A DNA stretch of 64,000 bases from Vibrio campbellii CAIM 519 = NBRC 15631 = ATCC 25920 (GCF_002163755.1 NZ_CP015863.1:2604001-2668000), one strand, 5' to 3'; shown: positions 42,798 to 52,586, numbered from the stretch's first letter. Numbers and translations: made by a program. The notes: generated from the sequence alone by a model not told the origin.

Positions 42798-43067
42798 TTA
42801 GCGACGTAGGCCTAGACGCTTGATTAGGTCTTGGTAGCGAGCTAGATTTTTACCTTTTAGGTAGTCTAGAAGCTTACGACGACGAGAAACCATACGTAGA
42901 AGACCACGACGGCTGTGGTGATCGCCTTTGTGTGCTTTGAAGTGACCTTGTAGGTGGTTGATAGAAGCTGTAAGTAGAGCTACTTGAACTTCTGGTGAAC
43001 CAGTGTCGCCTTCGCCTTGTGCGTATTCTGCAACGATTGCTGCTTTAGTTTCTGCATTCAGAGACAT
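42798..43067 (-). CDS. rpsO: 30S ribosomal protein S15
   Basis: Primary 16S rRNA-binding protein of the small-subunit platform, 89 residues, exact family length. Signature: TGSPEVQVALLTASINHLQG, HFKAHKGDHHSRRGLL and RRRKLLDYLK. Between truB and pnp as in E. coli. A GGAG ribosome site precedes the ATG. Confidence 0.98.
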   Translation of the reverse strand: MSLNAETKAAIVAEYAQGEGDTGSPEVQVALLTASINHLQGHFKAHKGDHHSRRGLLRMVSRRRKLLDYLKGKNLARYQDLIKRLGLRR

Positions 43068-43171
43068 AATTCTCTCCTAATAAGAGTAGGTTTAAAGTTG
43101 TAGCAGCCAATCTCTGATTCAGCCGCTACGCGAAGCGCGAATTATAGGGAAGTTTCCTCACCCGCGCAATA

Positions 43172-43203
43172 TAAAAATACCGGCATTATCGCCGGTATTT
43201 TCT
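43172..43203 (-). terminator. Terminator after truB
   Basis: AAAATACCGGC (43174-43184) pairs with GCCGGTATTTT (43191-43201), 16 bp after the truB stop and before rpsO, which therefore likely has its own promoter. Confidence 0.88.
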
Positions 43204-43217
43204 AGAGCTTAGTGAAG

Positions 43218-44162
43218 TTACTCTTCGTCACGGAAAACCACCAAACGTTTTGGTGCCACTTTTCCATCGTCGTTCACTTCAGCAACGCCAATAAACAGCT
43301 TATCTTCACCAGAAGTCATGCGAATTGGGGTACCCTCTGGCGCACCCAGTACCTGCACTGGCATACCGTGTTGTACTAAGTTAGTTAGCTCAGCGTTTAG
43401 GTTTACCTCAGGCAAATCTTCAACGGCAGTGTCCATTGGCAACAGCAGTGGATCAAGCAACTCTTTCGGTGCTACTTCATCGCGATGTGCTTGTTCAAGC
43501 AACTCATTAAGTTGTTCTAGCGTCACCATTTTTTCGTATGGGTACTTAGCAACACCAGTACGACGAAGCATAGTCACGTGTGCGCCACAGCCAAGCATTT
43601 CACCTAGGTCATCAACGATAGTACGGATGTAAGTGCCTTTTGAGCAATGTACTTCCATCTCAACTTCATCACCTTCAAAACGGTGAAGTACGATTTCGTA
43701 TACCTTGATCTTGCGAGATTCACGTGGCACTTCGATGCCTTTACGAGCGTACTCGTACAATGGCTTACCTTGGTACTTCAATGCTGAGAACATTGAAGGA
43801 ACTTGGTCTGATTCACCACGGAACGTATCAATACACGCTTCTAACTTCTCTAGGTTCACATCAATAGGACGCGTCTCTACCACTTCGCCATCAGAGTCAG
43901 ACGTATCAGTACGCTCACCTAACTTTGCGATTACGCGGTAGCGCTTGTCTGAATCTAACAAGAACTGAGAGAACTTGGTTGCTTCACCTAAGCAGATTGG
44001 CAACATGCCCGTCGCTAGTGGGTCCAATGCACCCGTATGACCCGCTTTCTCAGCAAAGTAGATACGCTTTACTTTTTGCAGTGCATCATTGGAAGAAATA
44101 CCTGTTGGTTTGTCCAACAAGATAACGCCATTAATTGGACGACCTTTACGACGACGAGCCAT
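43218..44162 (-). CDS. truB: tRNA pseudouridine-55 synthase TruB
   Basis: Makes pseudouridine 55 in the T loop of all tRNAs. 314 residues. Catalytic aspartate motif AGHTGALDPLATGMLPICLG, KxKxGxx-type LLDKPTGISSNDALQ, and YEYARKGI. The start codon overlaps the rbfA stop (TAATG), a sign of translational coupling. Confidence 0.97.
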   Translation of the reverse strand: MARRRKGRPINGVILLDKPTGISSNDALQKVKRIYFAEKAGHTGALDPLATGMLPICLGEATKFSQFLLDSDKRYRVIAKLGERTDTSDSDGEVVETRPIDVNLEKLEACIDTFRGESDQVPSMFSALKYQGKPLYEYARKGIEVPRESRKIKVYEIVLHRFEGDEVEMEVHCSKGTYIRTIVDDLGEMLGCGAHVTMLRRTGVAKYPYEKMVTLEQLNELLEQAHRDEVAPKELLDPLLLPMDTAVEDLPEVNLNAELTNLVQHGMPVQVLGAPEGTPIRMTSGEDKLFIGVAEVNDDGKVAPKRLVVFRDEE

Positions 44163-44569
44163 TACTCTTCCCCTGCCTGATCTTCTTCGCGACCTGAATC
44201 TTGCTGTTTACGTTTATCTTCGTTCACAACCTCAGAAACTAGGTTCGACATGCGCATACCTTCTACTAGTGTGTTGTCGTAGTAGAAACGGATTTCAGGC
44301 GTTAGACGTAGGCGAATACGCTTACCAAGCATCATACGGATGTGCACTTCGTGCTCACGTAGTGCTGCTAAGCATGATTCTGGTGTTTGCTCACCCACAC
44401 ATAGGAAAGTAACAAATACTTTTGCGTAAGCAAGATCGCGTGACACTTCTACGTCTGAAATCGTAACCATGCCTAGGCGAGAGTCACGAACTTCACGTTG
44501 AAGGATCATCGCAAGTTCTTTTTGCAGCTGCTGTGATACGCGCTGCGTGCGGCTAAATTCTTTTGACAT
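44162..44569 (-). CDS. rbfA: Ribosome-binding factor A
   Basis: 30S maturation and cold-adaptation factor with a KH-like fold, 135 residues. The family start MSKEFSRTQRVSQQLQKELA is at 44569, with a GAG-type ribosome site; the frame continues 22 codons further but that part spans an intergenic hairpin. Overlaps truB by one base. Confidence 0.95.
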   Translation of the reverse strand: MSKEFSRTQRVSQQLQKELAMILQREVRDSRLGMVTISDVEVSRDLAYAKVFVTFLCVGEQTPESCLAALREHEVHIRMMLGKRIRLRLTPEIRFYYDNTLVEGMRMSNLVSEVVNEDKRKQQDSGREEDQAGEE

Positions 44570-44592
44570 ATTCATTCTCTTAAATAGAAAGA

Positions 44593-44621
44593 ATGGGGGG
44601 ATGGTCAAGCCAGCCCCCCAT
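44593..44621 (-). other. Hairpin between infB and rbfA
   Basis: ATGGGGGG (44593-44600) pairs with CCCCCCAT (44614-44621), 13-nt loop. There is no T-run, so it is more likely a processing or stability element than a terminator. Confidence 0.55.
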
Positions 44622-44678
44622 GGTGTATTCAACAACCAATTACTGTTTGTCTTTCAGACGGTTAGTAATTTTAGTCAA

Positions 44679-47363
44679 TTAGTCTAGAGTACGTTTGATT
44701 TCAACGATTTCGAATACTTCGATCTGGTCGCCAACGCGAACGTCGTTGTAGTTCTTAACGCCGATACCACACTCGTAGCCATTCTTAACTTCTTGAACGT
44801 CATCTTTAAAGCGACGAAGTGATTCTAGCTCACCTTCGTAGATAACAACGTTGTCGCGTAGAACGCGGATTGGGTTGTTACGCTTAATTAGACCTTCAGT
44901 AACCATACAACCAGCGATTGCGCCCAGTTTTGGTGACTTAAATACGTCACGTACTTCAGCAAGACCAATGATTTCTTGCTTGAATTCTGGAGCAAGCATA
45001 CCACCCATTGCTTGTTTAACTTCGTCAATCAATTGGTAAATGATTGAGTAGTAACGTAGGTCAACACTTGCTGCTTCAATCGCACGACGAGCAGATGCAT
45101 CCGCACGTACGTTAAAGCCAAGGATGATTGCGTTTGAAGCTTCTGCAAGAACTGCGTCAGTCTCAGTAATACCACCAACACCAGAACCAACGATGTTCAC
45201 TTTTACTTCGTCAGTAGACAGTTTCAGTAGAGAGTCTGCGATTGCTTCTACAGAGCCTTGTACGTCAGCTTTCAGTACTACGTTTAGTTCAGCAACTTCA
45301 CCAGCAGTCATGTTAGAGAACATGTTCTCTAGTTTAGATTTCTGCTGACGAGCAAGTTTCACTTCACGGAACTTACCAGCACGGTAGTTCGCTACTTCAC
45401 GCGCTTTACGCTCGTCACGTACTACTGTTGCTTCATCACCTGAAGATGGTACGCCTGAAAGACCTAGGATCTCTACAGGGATAGATGGACCAGCTTCTGT
45501 GATTTCTTTACCTAGTTCGTCACGCATTGCACGAACACGGCCGTATTCTTGACCACAAAGAACGATATCGCCTTTGTTTAGCGTACCTGATTGAACAAGT
45601 ACTGTTGCAACTGGACCGCGACCTTTATCTAGACGAGATTCAACAACAACACCAGATGCCATGCCTTCTGCTACAGCTGTAAGCTCTAGAACTTCAGATT
45701 GAAGAAGGATTGCTTCTAGAAGACCGTCGATGTTTGTACCCTGTTTAGCAGAGATGTGAACGAACATGTTCTCACCGCCCCATTCCTCAGGGATTACGTC
45801 GTATTGAGCTAGCTCATTCTTAACGTTGTCTGGGTTCGCGTCTTCTTTATCGATCTTGTTCACAGCAACAATCAGAGGAACGCCTGCCGCTTTCGCGTGC
45901 TGGATCGCTTCAACTGTTTGTGGCATTACGCCATCGTCTGCTGCAACTACAAGAACAACGATATCTGTCGCTTGAGCACCACGAGCACGCATAGCAGTAA
46001 ACGCCGCGTGTCCAGGAGTATCAAGGAACGTGATCATGCCGTTGTCAGTTTCAACGTGGTAAGCACCGATGTGCTGTGTGATACCACCCGCTTCGCCTGA
46101 AGCAACGTGAGTACGACGGATGTAGTCAAGTGTTGACGTTTTACCGTGGTCAACGTGACCCATGATTGTTACTACTGGAGCGCGTGGTACTGCTTCTGCG
46201 TTTGTATCACGATCAGATAGCACTGCTTCTTCCAGTTCGTTCTCTTTACGAAGAACTACCTTGTGACCCATTTCTTCAGCAACAAGTTGTGCTGTTTCTT
46301 GGTCGATCACTTGGTTGATAGTCGCCATAGCGCCCATCTTCATCATTACTTTGATAACTTCTGTCGCTTTAACCGACATCTTGTTAGCAAGTTCAGAGAG
46401 AACGATTGTCTCACCGATTACTACGTCTTGTTTTGCTACAGTCGCAGACTTATCGAAACCGTGTTGCATTGAAGTTGGCTTAGCAAGTTTGCCTTTGTTA
46501 CGGCCTTTGCCACCACGTTGGTTACGACCACCGCGTGATTGCTCTTCTTTTGCTGGTTTCTTCTTCTTACGACGAGCACCACCTTCTTCTTTACGGTCAG
46601 CTGCATCTTCAGCTTCACGAGCGTAACGAGAAGTAGTTACGTGGTAGTCAGAGTTTTCAAGCTCTTTCTTTTTAGTCTCTTCTTCAGACCAACGAGCTTC
46701 GTTCTCTTCTGCAAGTTTACGAGCTTCTTCAACTAGCTTAGCCGCTTCTTGCTCAGCTTTACGTTGGGCTTCTTCTTCCTGACGACGCTTTAGCTCGTCA
46801 GCTTCTTTCTTCGCTTGCGTATTAGCATCCGCGTTTTTTGCATTCATTTCTTTCTTAGCCTTATCAGCTTGTGCGCGTTTTGCCTTTTCTTCAGCTTCAC
46901 GTTTTGCATCCGCTTCACGTTTCGCTTTCTCATCGGCTTCGCGCTGTGCTTTCTCTGCAGCTTCACGTTTGGCTTGTTCTTCAGCCTCACGCTTCGCAAG
47001 CTCTTCAGCTTCACGTTTTGCTGCTTCCTCAGCCTCACGTTTTGCGTCGTCTTCGATAGTGCTGCGCTTCACATATGTGCGCTTCTTACGCACTTCTACT
47101 TGAACATCCTTACTTTTGCCGCCACCTGCTGCAACACTTAGCGTGCTACGAGTCTTACGTTGAAGCGTCAGTCTAGTAGGTTCAGATTCGCCCGACTTAT
47201 CGCCGTGCTCTTTCTTCAGGTGAGAGAGAAGCTTTTGCTTCTCTTCATCCGATACATGGTCAGAACTCGCTTTGTTCATGCCAGCGTCAGCAAGTTGTTC
47301 CATTAAGCGGTCGACTGGAGTACCAATCTCTTCACTCAGAGCTTTAACTGTTAATTGTGTCAT
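44679..47363 (-). CDS. infB: Translation initiation factor IF-2
   Basis: GTPase that places fMet-tRNA on the 30S initiation complex. 894 residues. Short N-terminal IF2 domain, a long charged KREAEE-rich linker (about 107-260), then the G domain (PVVTIMGHVDHGKTSTLDYI, DTPGHAAF, NKID) and C-terminal domains that bind fMet-tRNA. Between nusA and rbfA as in E. coli. Confidence 0.98.
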   Translation of the reverse strand: MTQLTVKALSEEIGTPVDRLMEQLADAGMNKASSDHVSDEEKQKLLSHLKKEHGDKSGESEPTRLTLQRKTRSTLSVAAGGGKSKDVQVEVRKKRTYVKRSTIEDDAKREAEEAAKREAEELAKREAEEQAKREAAEKAQREADEKAKREADAKREAEEKAKRAQADKAKKEMNAKNADANTQAKKEADELKRRQEEEAQRKAEQEAAKLVEEARKLAEENEARWSEEETKKKELENSDYHVTTSRYAREAEDAADRKEEGGARRKKKKPAKEEQSRGGRNQRGGKGRNKGKLAKPTSMQHGFDKSATVAKQDVVIGETIVLSELANKMSVKATEVIKVMMKMGAMATINQVIDQETAQLVAEEMGHKVVLRKENELEEAVLSDRDTNAEAVPRAPVVTIMGHVDHGKTSTLDYIRRTHVASGEAGGITQHIGAYHVETDNGMITFLDTPGHAAFTAMRARGAQATDIVVLVVAADDGVMPQTVEAIQHAKAAGVPLIVAVNKIDKEDANPDNVKNELAQYDVIPEEWGGENMFVHISAKQGTNIDGLLEAILLQSEVLELTAVAEGMASGVVVESRLDKGRGPVATVLVQSGTLNKGDIVLCGQEYGRVRAMRDELGKEITEAGPSIPVEILGLSGVPSSGDEATVVRDERKAREVANYRAGKFREVKLARQQKSKLENMFSNMTAGEVAELNVVLKADVQGSVEAIADSLLKLSTDEVKVNIVGSGVGGITETDAVLAEASNAIILGFNVRADASARRAIEAASVDLRYYSIIYQLIDEVKQAMGGMLAPEFKQEIIGLAEVRDVFKSPKLGAIAGCMVTEGLIKRNNPIRVLRDNVVIYEGELESLRRFKDDVQEVKNGYECGIGVKNYNDVRVGDQIEVFEIVEIKRTLD
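46875..47045 (-). repeat. infB: Degenerate tandem repeat coding the IF-2 charged linker
   Basis: Seven or so units of 18-27 bp encode variants of AKREAEE (residues 107-163 of IF-2). It is an in-frame amino-acid repeat of a helical linker; vibrios and enterics vary in its length. Confidence 0.75.
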
Positions 47364-47384
47364 GCCGCTTCCTCCTTGCTGATA

Positions 47385-48872
47385 TTATGCTTCTTCGCCG
47401 AACCAACAGATGTTACGTGCAGCCATGATAAGCTCACCTGCGCGTTCTTCTGTCAGGCCTTCAATACCTTCTAAATCATCGATACCTTGGTCGGCTAGAT
47501 CTTCTAGTGTTGCTACACCTTTTGCTGCCAACTTGAATGCCATCTCACGCTCTAGACCTTCAAGGCCTAGTAGGTCTTCAGCAGGTTCTAGACCTTCGAA
47601 AGACTCTTCTTGCGCTAGGGCAATTGTCGTTAGTGCGTCTTTCGCACGGCTACGAAGTTCTTCTACAAGCTCTTCGTTTAGGCCGTCTACGTCTAGCAGT
47701 TCATTAACTGGAACGTATGCGATTTCTTCTAGCGTTGAGAAACCTTCTTCAACAAGCAGTTGAGCGAAGTCTTCTTCAATGTCTAGGTACTTCATGAAGT
47801 TTTCGATAGACGCTTGAGACTCTTCAGCGTGTTTCTTCTGAAGATCTGCCACAGTCATTACGTTCAGTTCCCAACCAGTTAGTTGAGATGCTAGACGTAC
47901 GTTTTGACCGTTACGACCGATAGCTTGCGCTAGGTTGTCAGCTTCAACAGCGATGTCCATTGAGTGTGCATCTTCATCAACGATGATAGAAGCAACATCA
48001 GCTGGTGCCATTGCGTTGATAACGAATTGAGCTGGGTTATCGTCCCAAAGAACGATATCGATACGCTCACCGCCAAGCTCACCAGATACTGCTTGTACAC
48101 GTGCACCACGCATACCAACACACGCACCTACAGGGTCGATACGCTTGTCGTTTGTTTTAACAGCGATCTTAGCGCGAGAACCTGGATCACGTGCAGCGCC
48201 TTTAAGTTCGATGATTTCTTCAGCGATCTCTGGCACTTCTACACGGAACAGTTCAGCCAGCATTTCTGGCTTAGAACGAGTGATGAACAGCTGGAAACCA
48301 CGCGCTTCAGGAGCAACTTTGTACAGAAGACCACGAACACGGTCACCTGGACGGAAGTTTTCACGAGGAAGTTGGTCATCACGTAGGATTACCGCTTCTG
48401 CGTTGTTACCAAGATCAAGTACAACCGTCTCGCGGTTTACTTTCTTAACAACACCAGTGATCAAATCACCTTCGTTGTCGATGAACTGCTCTACGATTTG
48501 CGCACGCTCAGCTTCACGTACTTTTTGTACGATAACTTGCTTAGCAGTTTGCGTCGTAATACGGTCGAATGTAACCGATGGGATATCGTCTTCTACGAAA
48601 TCGCCTAGTTGAATGTCTGCATCTTCGTATTGTGCAGCTTCTAGAGAGATTTCTTTTGTTGGGTTTTCAACATCTTCTACAACCAACCAACGGCGGAATG
48701 TTTCAAACTCACCCGTTTTACGGTCGATAGCTACGCGTACATCGATTTCGATTTCGTACTTTTTCTTTGTAGAAGTTGCTAGAGCAATCTCAAGAGCCTC
48801 AAAGATACGCTCACGAGGTACCGCTTTTTCGTTCGATACCGCTTCTGCTACCGCTAAAATTTCTTTACTCAT
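47385..48872 (-). CDS. nusA: Transcription termination/antitermination factor NusA
   Basis: RNA polymerase-binding factor for pausing, termination and antitermination. 495 residues: N-terminal polymerase-binding domain, S1 domain, KH1 and KH2 (DPVGACVGMRGARVQAVSGE, IGRNGQNVRLASQLTGW) and two C-terminal acidic helix-hairpin-helix repeats. 36 bp downstream of rimP. Confidence 0.98.
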   Translation of the reverse strand: MSKEILAVAEAVSNEKAVPRERIFEALEIALATSTKKKYEIEIDVRVAIDRKTGEFETFRRWLVVEDVENPTKEISLEAAQYEDADIQLGDFVEDDIPSVTFDRITTQTAKQVIVQKVREAERAQIVEQFIDNEGDLITGVVKKVNRETVVLDLGNNAEAVILRDDQLPRENFRPGDRVRGLLYKVAPEARGFQLFITRSKPEMLAELFRVEVPEIAEEIIELKGAARDPGSRAKIAVKTNDKRIDPVGACVGMRGARVQAVSGELGGERIDIVLWDDNPAQFVINAMAPADVASIIVDEDAHSMDIAVEADNLAQAIGRNGQNVRLASQLTGWELNVMTVADLQKKHAEESQASIENFMKYLDIEEDFAQLLVEEGFSTLEEIAYVPVNELLDVDGLNEELVEELRSRAKDALTTIALAQEESFEGLEPAEDLLGLEGLEREMAFKLAAKGVATLEDLADQGIDDLEGIEGLTEERAGELIMAARNICWFGEEA

Positions 48873-48908
48873 TGTATTTAGCCTCTAAGCTTCAAATTTT
48901 TTAGGGAA

Positions 48909-49364
48909 CTAAAATTTAGGGATCAGGTTAGCTTTTGAAATGTTACTTAGAGCAAACTCTTCTTGTTGCCCTTCACAAGTAACTGCAATTGTCTCACCAT
49001 CAACGCTGTGGATAATACCTTTCCACTTACGACGGTTTGCAACAGCCATTTTCAATACGATGCTGACCTCGTGACCAATAAATTGCTCGTAATGTGCTGC
49101 TTTGAAAAGTGGTCTTTCTAAGCCTGGAGAAGAAACTTCTAGGCTGTAAGCAACAGAAATTGGATCTTCAACGTCTAATACTGCGCTTACCTGATGGCTA
49201 ACTTCAGCACAGGCATCTACGTTGATACCATTTTCATGGTCGATGTAGATACGCAACGTTGAGTGCGCACCCGCACGAATAAATTCTAATCCAACCAACT
49301 CGTAGCCTGTTGCTTCTACAGGAGCTTCAAGCATTTCAGTAAGTTGTCTTTCTAAACCAGTCAT
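48909..49364 (-). CDS. rimP: Ribosome maturation factor RimP
   Basis: 30S maturation factor, 151 residues, first gene of the nusA operon. Family sequence: LEFIRAGAHSTLRIYIDHEN and LEVSSPGLERPLF. The start at ATG 49364 has GGAG 8 bases before it; a GTG 3 codons upstream would overlap the ribosome site. A terminator-like hairpin stands directly in front (49383-49402). Confidence 0.96.
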   Translation of the reverse strand: MTGLERQLTEMLEAPVEATGYELVGLEFIRAGAHSTLRIYIDHENGINVDACAEVSHQVSAVLDVEDPISVAYSLEVSSPGLERPLFKAAHYEQFIGHEVSIVLKMAVANRRKWKGIIHSVDGETIAVTCEGQQEEFALSNISKANLIPKF

Positions 49365-49382
49365 TTGAACCACTCCAGAAAC

Positions 49383-49402
49383 AAAAAAAGGGCTCAGAGC
49401 CC
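49383..49402 (-). terminator. rimP: Attenuator-like terminator before rimP
   Basis: On the minus strand GGGCT-CTG-AGCCC is followed by TTTTTTTG, ending about 18 bases before the rimP start. Transcripts from the tRNA promoter must pass this and the terminator at 49456. Confidence 0.7.
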
Positions 49403-49451
49403 AATCAAAAAACCAAGCAGTGATCCGAGTTAAATTACAAAAACTCAGATA

Positions 49452-49478
49452 ACAAAAAACCCCGAAAGTCGGGGTTTT
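49452..49478 (-). terminator. Terminator after the tRNA pair
   Basis: AAAACCCCGA (49456-49465) pairs with TCGGGGTTTT (49469-49478) around 3 nt, 120 bp after tRNA-fMet. Confidence 0.88.
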
Positions 49479-49596
49479 ATGCTGCTGGACCCTGATACGT
49501 TAAGAATAGCCAAAAATTGCTTTTCTTAACTCACAATGTGGTTAGCACTGTGCAAACTTGCCAATCGAATCATTCTTTCCATATGAAAGAAGAGAT

Positions 49597-49673
<77 letters not shown>

Positions 49674-49729
49674 TCCGACTTGCTGAGCATTATACGCTCA
49701 ACTAAGTGATTTACAAGTTTGTAAATTCA

Positions 49730-49813
49730 TGGTGCCGAGAGAGGGACTCGAACCCTCACACCTAAGGCACTAGCACCTCATGCTAGCGTGTCTACCAATT
49801 TCACCATCTCGGC
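49730..49813 (-). tRNA. leuU: tRNA-Leu (GAG)
   Basis: 84 nt including CCA. Acceptor stem GCCGAGA/TCTCGGC, long variable arm typical of Leu, anticodon arm CTAGC-AT-GAG-GT-GCTAG. Directly after secG, as leuU in E. coli. Confidence 0.96.
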
Positions 49814-49831
49814 TACATAAACCTTTACAGC

Positions 49832-50170
49832 TTATTGTGGAATCTCATCACCTGTAGGTGCTGGAACTTCACTTGCTGCATCTTTAACTTGTTCTACAAC
49901 TGGTTGACCTAGTGTTGGGTCTACCCATTGTGACTCAGTCTTATGCGTAGACATACGACCAAGTAGCAAGCTAACGATAAAAAATACGGTTGCTAAAATA
50001 GCAGTTGTTCGGGTTAAGAAATTACCTGAGCCGCTTGCACCAAACACTGTGTTTGAAGCACCTGCACCGAACGAGGCTCCCATATCTGCGCCTTTACCTT
50101 GTTGAATCAACACAAGGCCAATCACACCAAGCGCCGCCAACAGGTAAATCACAAGTAGAACTGAAAACAT
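49832..50170 (-). CDS. secG: Sec translocase subunit SecG
   Basis: Small subunit of the SecYEG channel, 112 residues, two membrane helices (FSVLLVIYLLAALGVIGLVL and TRTTAILATVFFIVSLLLG) joined by the conserved Gly-rich loop QQGKGADMGASFGAGASNTV. The chosen ATG has AGGTGG 6 bases before it; a 7-codon upstream extension has no support. Followed 18 bp later by tRNA-Leu. Confidence 0.95.
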   Translation of the reverse strand: MFSVLLVIYLLAALGVIGLVLIQQGKGADMGASFGAGASNTVFGASGSGNFLTRTTAILATVFFIVSLLLGRMSTHKTESQWVDPTLGQPVVEQVKDAASEVPAPTGDEIPQ

Positions 50171-50342
50171 TTTTTTCCACCTATGTTCCAAATTGTTGAG
50201 CCAGCGCCGTTCAAAAACAATCGCGTTTATTTATGAACAAGGCTAGCGACCTCCTAACGGGAGGCGGAGCAATACTAGCGAAAGCCAGTAACGCTGACAA
50301 GGGAAAATTAGTAAAAAGTCACCACCAACGCACTAAGCGCTC

Positions 50343-50367
50343 AAAAAAAGGGCAAAAGTTGCCCTTT
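50343..50367 (-). terminator. glmM terminator
   Basis: AAAGGGCAA (50347-50355) pairs with TTGCCCTTT (50359-50367), followed by TTTTTTTG on the minus strand. Confidence 0.88.
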
Positions 50368-50395
50368 CCTCTCGCAGAATGGGTTAAAGCAATGA

Positions 50396-51736
50396 TTAAC
50401 AACTTGCTTTTACAGCTTCTGCAATCTTAAGCGCAGAGCTTTGAACAAGTTCCGCATCTTCACCTTCCACCATTACACGAATAAGTGGTTCAGTGCCCGA
50501 TTTACGCAGTAATACTCGGCCTTTGTCGCCCAACTCTGCTTCTACTTCTGCAACTGAGTCAAGCACTGCATGCGCTTCTAGTGGGTTGCTTTCACCAGCA
50601 AAACGTACATTCTCTAGTACTTGTGGGTAAAGCGTCATACCTTGAGACAGATCGTGCAATGTCATTTCGCTACCGACAACAGAGGCAAGTACTTGTAACG
50701 CTGCTACGATAGCGTCACCAGTAGTCACTTTATCTAGCAAGATAACGTGGCCTGAGTTTTCTGCACCGATCTTCCAACCTTTAGTAAGTAGTTGCTCCAT
50801 CACGTAACGGTCGCCAACCGCAGCACGCACGAACGGAATACCCAATTGCTTCAGGCCATTTTCCATACCTAAGTTAGTCATTAGCGTACCAACGACACCG
50901 CCTTTGAGTTCGCCGCGACGCAGTGCATCACGAGCAATGATGTAAGCAATTTGGTCACCATCGATCTTGTTGCCCAAATGGTCAACCATGATGATACGGT
51001 CACCGTCACCATCGAACGCAAGGCCCAGGTGAGCTTGCTCTTCTACAACACGTTTTTGTAGCGCACGAACGTCTGTCGCACCGACTTCAGCATTGATGTT
51101 AGTACCGTTTGGCTCAACGCCCATTGCAACAACGTCAGCACCTAGCTCTTTAAATACATTAGGAGCGATGTGGTAAGTAGCACCATGGGCACAATCAACC
51201 ACAATCTTCACGTTCGCTAGGCTAAGATCTGGTGGGAAGGTGCTCTTACAAAACTCGATGTAACGACCAGCCGCGTCGTTCAGGCGGGTTGCTTTACCAA
51301 GCTCAGCTGACTCCACACATTCAATGTCTTTATCTAGCTCAGCTTCAATAGCAAGCTCGATATCATCCGGAAGCTTAGTACCCTCAGATGAAAAGAACTT
51401 AATACCGTTGTCGTAGTAAGGGTTGTGAGACGCTGAAATAACGATGCCCGCTTCCGCTCGGAAGGTTTGCGTTAGGTAAGCAACCGCTGGGGTTGGCATT
51501 GGACCAGTAAAGGTTGCTTTCAGGCCAGCAGCGGCAAGACCGGCTTCAAGAGCAGATTCAAGCATGTAACCAGAGATACGCGTATCTTTACCGATGATAA
51601 CTTTTTTTGTGCCTTGTTTCGCTAGTACACGACCAGCTGCCCAGCCAAGCTTCAGTACAAAATCTGGAGTAATTGGGTATTGTCCAACTTTACCGCGTAC
51701 GCCATCAGTACCGAAATAACGTCTTTTATCAGACAT
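50396..51736 (-). CDS. glmM: Phosphoglucosamine mutase
   Basis: Converts glucosamine-6-phosphate to glucosamine-1-phosphate for UDP-GlcNAc, peptidoglycan and LPS synthesis. 446 residues. Active-site phosphoserine motif GIVISASHNPYYDNGIKFF, metal loop FDGDGDRIIMVD, sugar loop GAENSGHV, and phosphate loop RKSGTEPLIRVM. 20 bp after folP, in one operon with it. Confidence 0.97.
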   Translation of the reverse strand: MSDKRRYFGTDGVRGKVGQYPITPDFVLKLGWAAGRVLAKQGTKKVIIGKDTRISGYMLESALEAGLAAAGLKATFTGPMPTPAVAYLTQTFRAEAGIVISASHNPYYDNGIKFFSSEGTKLPDDIELAIEAELDKDIECVESAELGKATRLNDAAGRYIEFCKSTFPPDLSLANVKIVVDCAHGATYHIAPNVFKELGADVVAMGVEPNGTNINAEVGATDVRALQKRVVEEQAHLGLAFDGDGDRIIMVDHLGNKIDGDQIAYIIARDALRRGELKGGVVGTLMTNLGMENGLKQLGIPFVRAAVGDRYVMEQLLTKGWKIGAENSGHVILLDKVTTGDAIVAALQVLASVVGSEMTLHDLSQGMTLYPQVLENVRFAGESNPLEAHAVLDSVAEVEAELGDKGRVLLRKSGTEPLIRVMVEGEDAELVQSSALKIAEAVKASC

Positions 51737-51755
51737 AAAACTTTCCTTAATTCTT

Positions 51756-52586
51756 TTAGATATTTTTGTTCGTCATCTCAACCACTTTCATTGCTTCAAT
51801 GGTTTCTTCAAAGTCATGAACTCGAATAATTTGCGCGCCTTTCATCGCCGCGATAGTCGCACAGACGACACTCGCATTGGTGCAGTCAGCCGCTGGCTTA
51901 TCCAACAACTTGAAAATCATGGACTTACGCGACATACCAGCAAGGATTGGCAAGCCAAATTCATGGAACTTATCGAGATGAGCGAGCAAATGATAATTGT
52001 GTTCTATGGTTTTGCCAAAACCAAAACCTGGGTCAAGGATAAGTTGAGACTTATCGATACCCACAGCCTCACAAGCAGCAATTCGTTCTTGAAAGAATGC
52101 AGAGACATCTTCCATCAGATCATCGTATTGAGGATTGGCTTGCATCGTACGTGGCTGGCCTTTCATGTGCATCAGGCAAATTGGCAAGTTAGCTTCTGCT
52201 GCGACCTCTAATGCTCCTGGCTCTTGAAGCGCACGAACATCGTTAATGAGGTCTGCGCCAGCAGCAACCGCTTGGCGCATCACTTCAGCTTTACTGGTAT
52301 CAACAGAAATCCAAACATCGTGCCTATCACGTATCGCTTGGATAACAGGAATCACACGTTGCAGTTCTTCTTCTAATTCAACATCAGGGGCACCTGGTCG
52401 CGTTGATTCACCACCGATATCGATGATGCTCACACCAGCGGCGATCATTTTCTCAACTTGAGCAAGCGCTAATTCAAGTGAGTTAAATTTACCACCATCA
52501 GAAAATGAGTCAGGCGTGACATTGAGGATTGCCATAACATGTGGGCGAGAAAGATCGAGAGATTTGTTGTTTGCTTTAATAATCAT
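51756..52586 (-). CDS. folP: Dihydropteroate synthase
   Basis: Folate pathway enzyme joining pABA to hydroxymethyl-dihydropterin; the sulfonamide target. 276 residues. Motifs: MAILNVTPDSFSDGG, IDIGGESTRPGA, LILDPGFGFGKT, LAGMSRKSMI and RVHDF, all intact; no resistance-type change evident. Start at ATG 52586; a GTG 5 codons upstream is possible. A terminator for ftsH lies only 25 bp before this start. Confidence 0.95.
   Translation of the reverse strand: MIIKANNKSLDLSRPHVMAILNVTPDSFSDGGKFNSLELALAQVEKMIAAGVSIIDIGGESTRPGAPDVELEEELQRVIPVIQAIRDRHDVWISVDTSKAEVMRQAVAAGADLINDVRALQEPGALEVAAEANLPICLMHMKGQPRTMQANPQYDDLMEDVSAFFQERIAACEAVGIDKSQLILDPGFGFGKTIEHNYHLLAHLDKFHEFGLPILAGMSRKSMIFKLLDKPAADCTNASVVCATIAAMKGAQIIRVHDFEETIEAMKVVEMTNKNI

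Noticed and set aside
46315..46736. Antisense frames opposite the IF-2 linker
   Set aside because: Their low-complexity sequence comes from the repetitive charged linker of infB read backwards.
48145..48612. 155-codon frame antisense to nusA
   Set aside because: It is Ser/Arg-rich and simply mirrors the strong codon bias of nusA; many similar antisense frames lie opposite infB, pnp, deoA and fusA.
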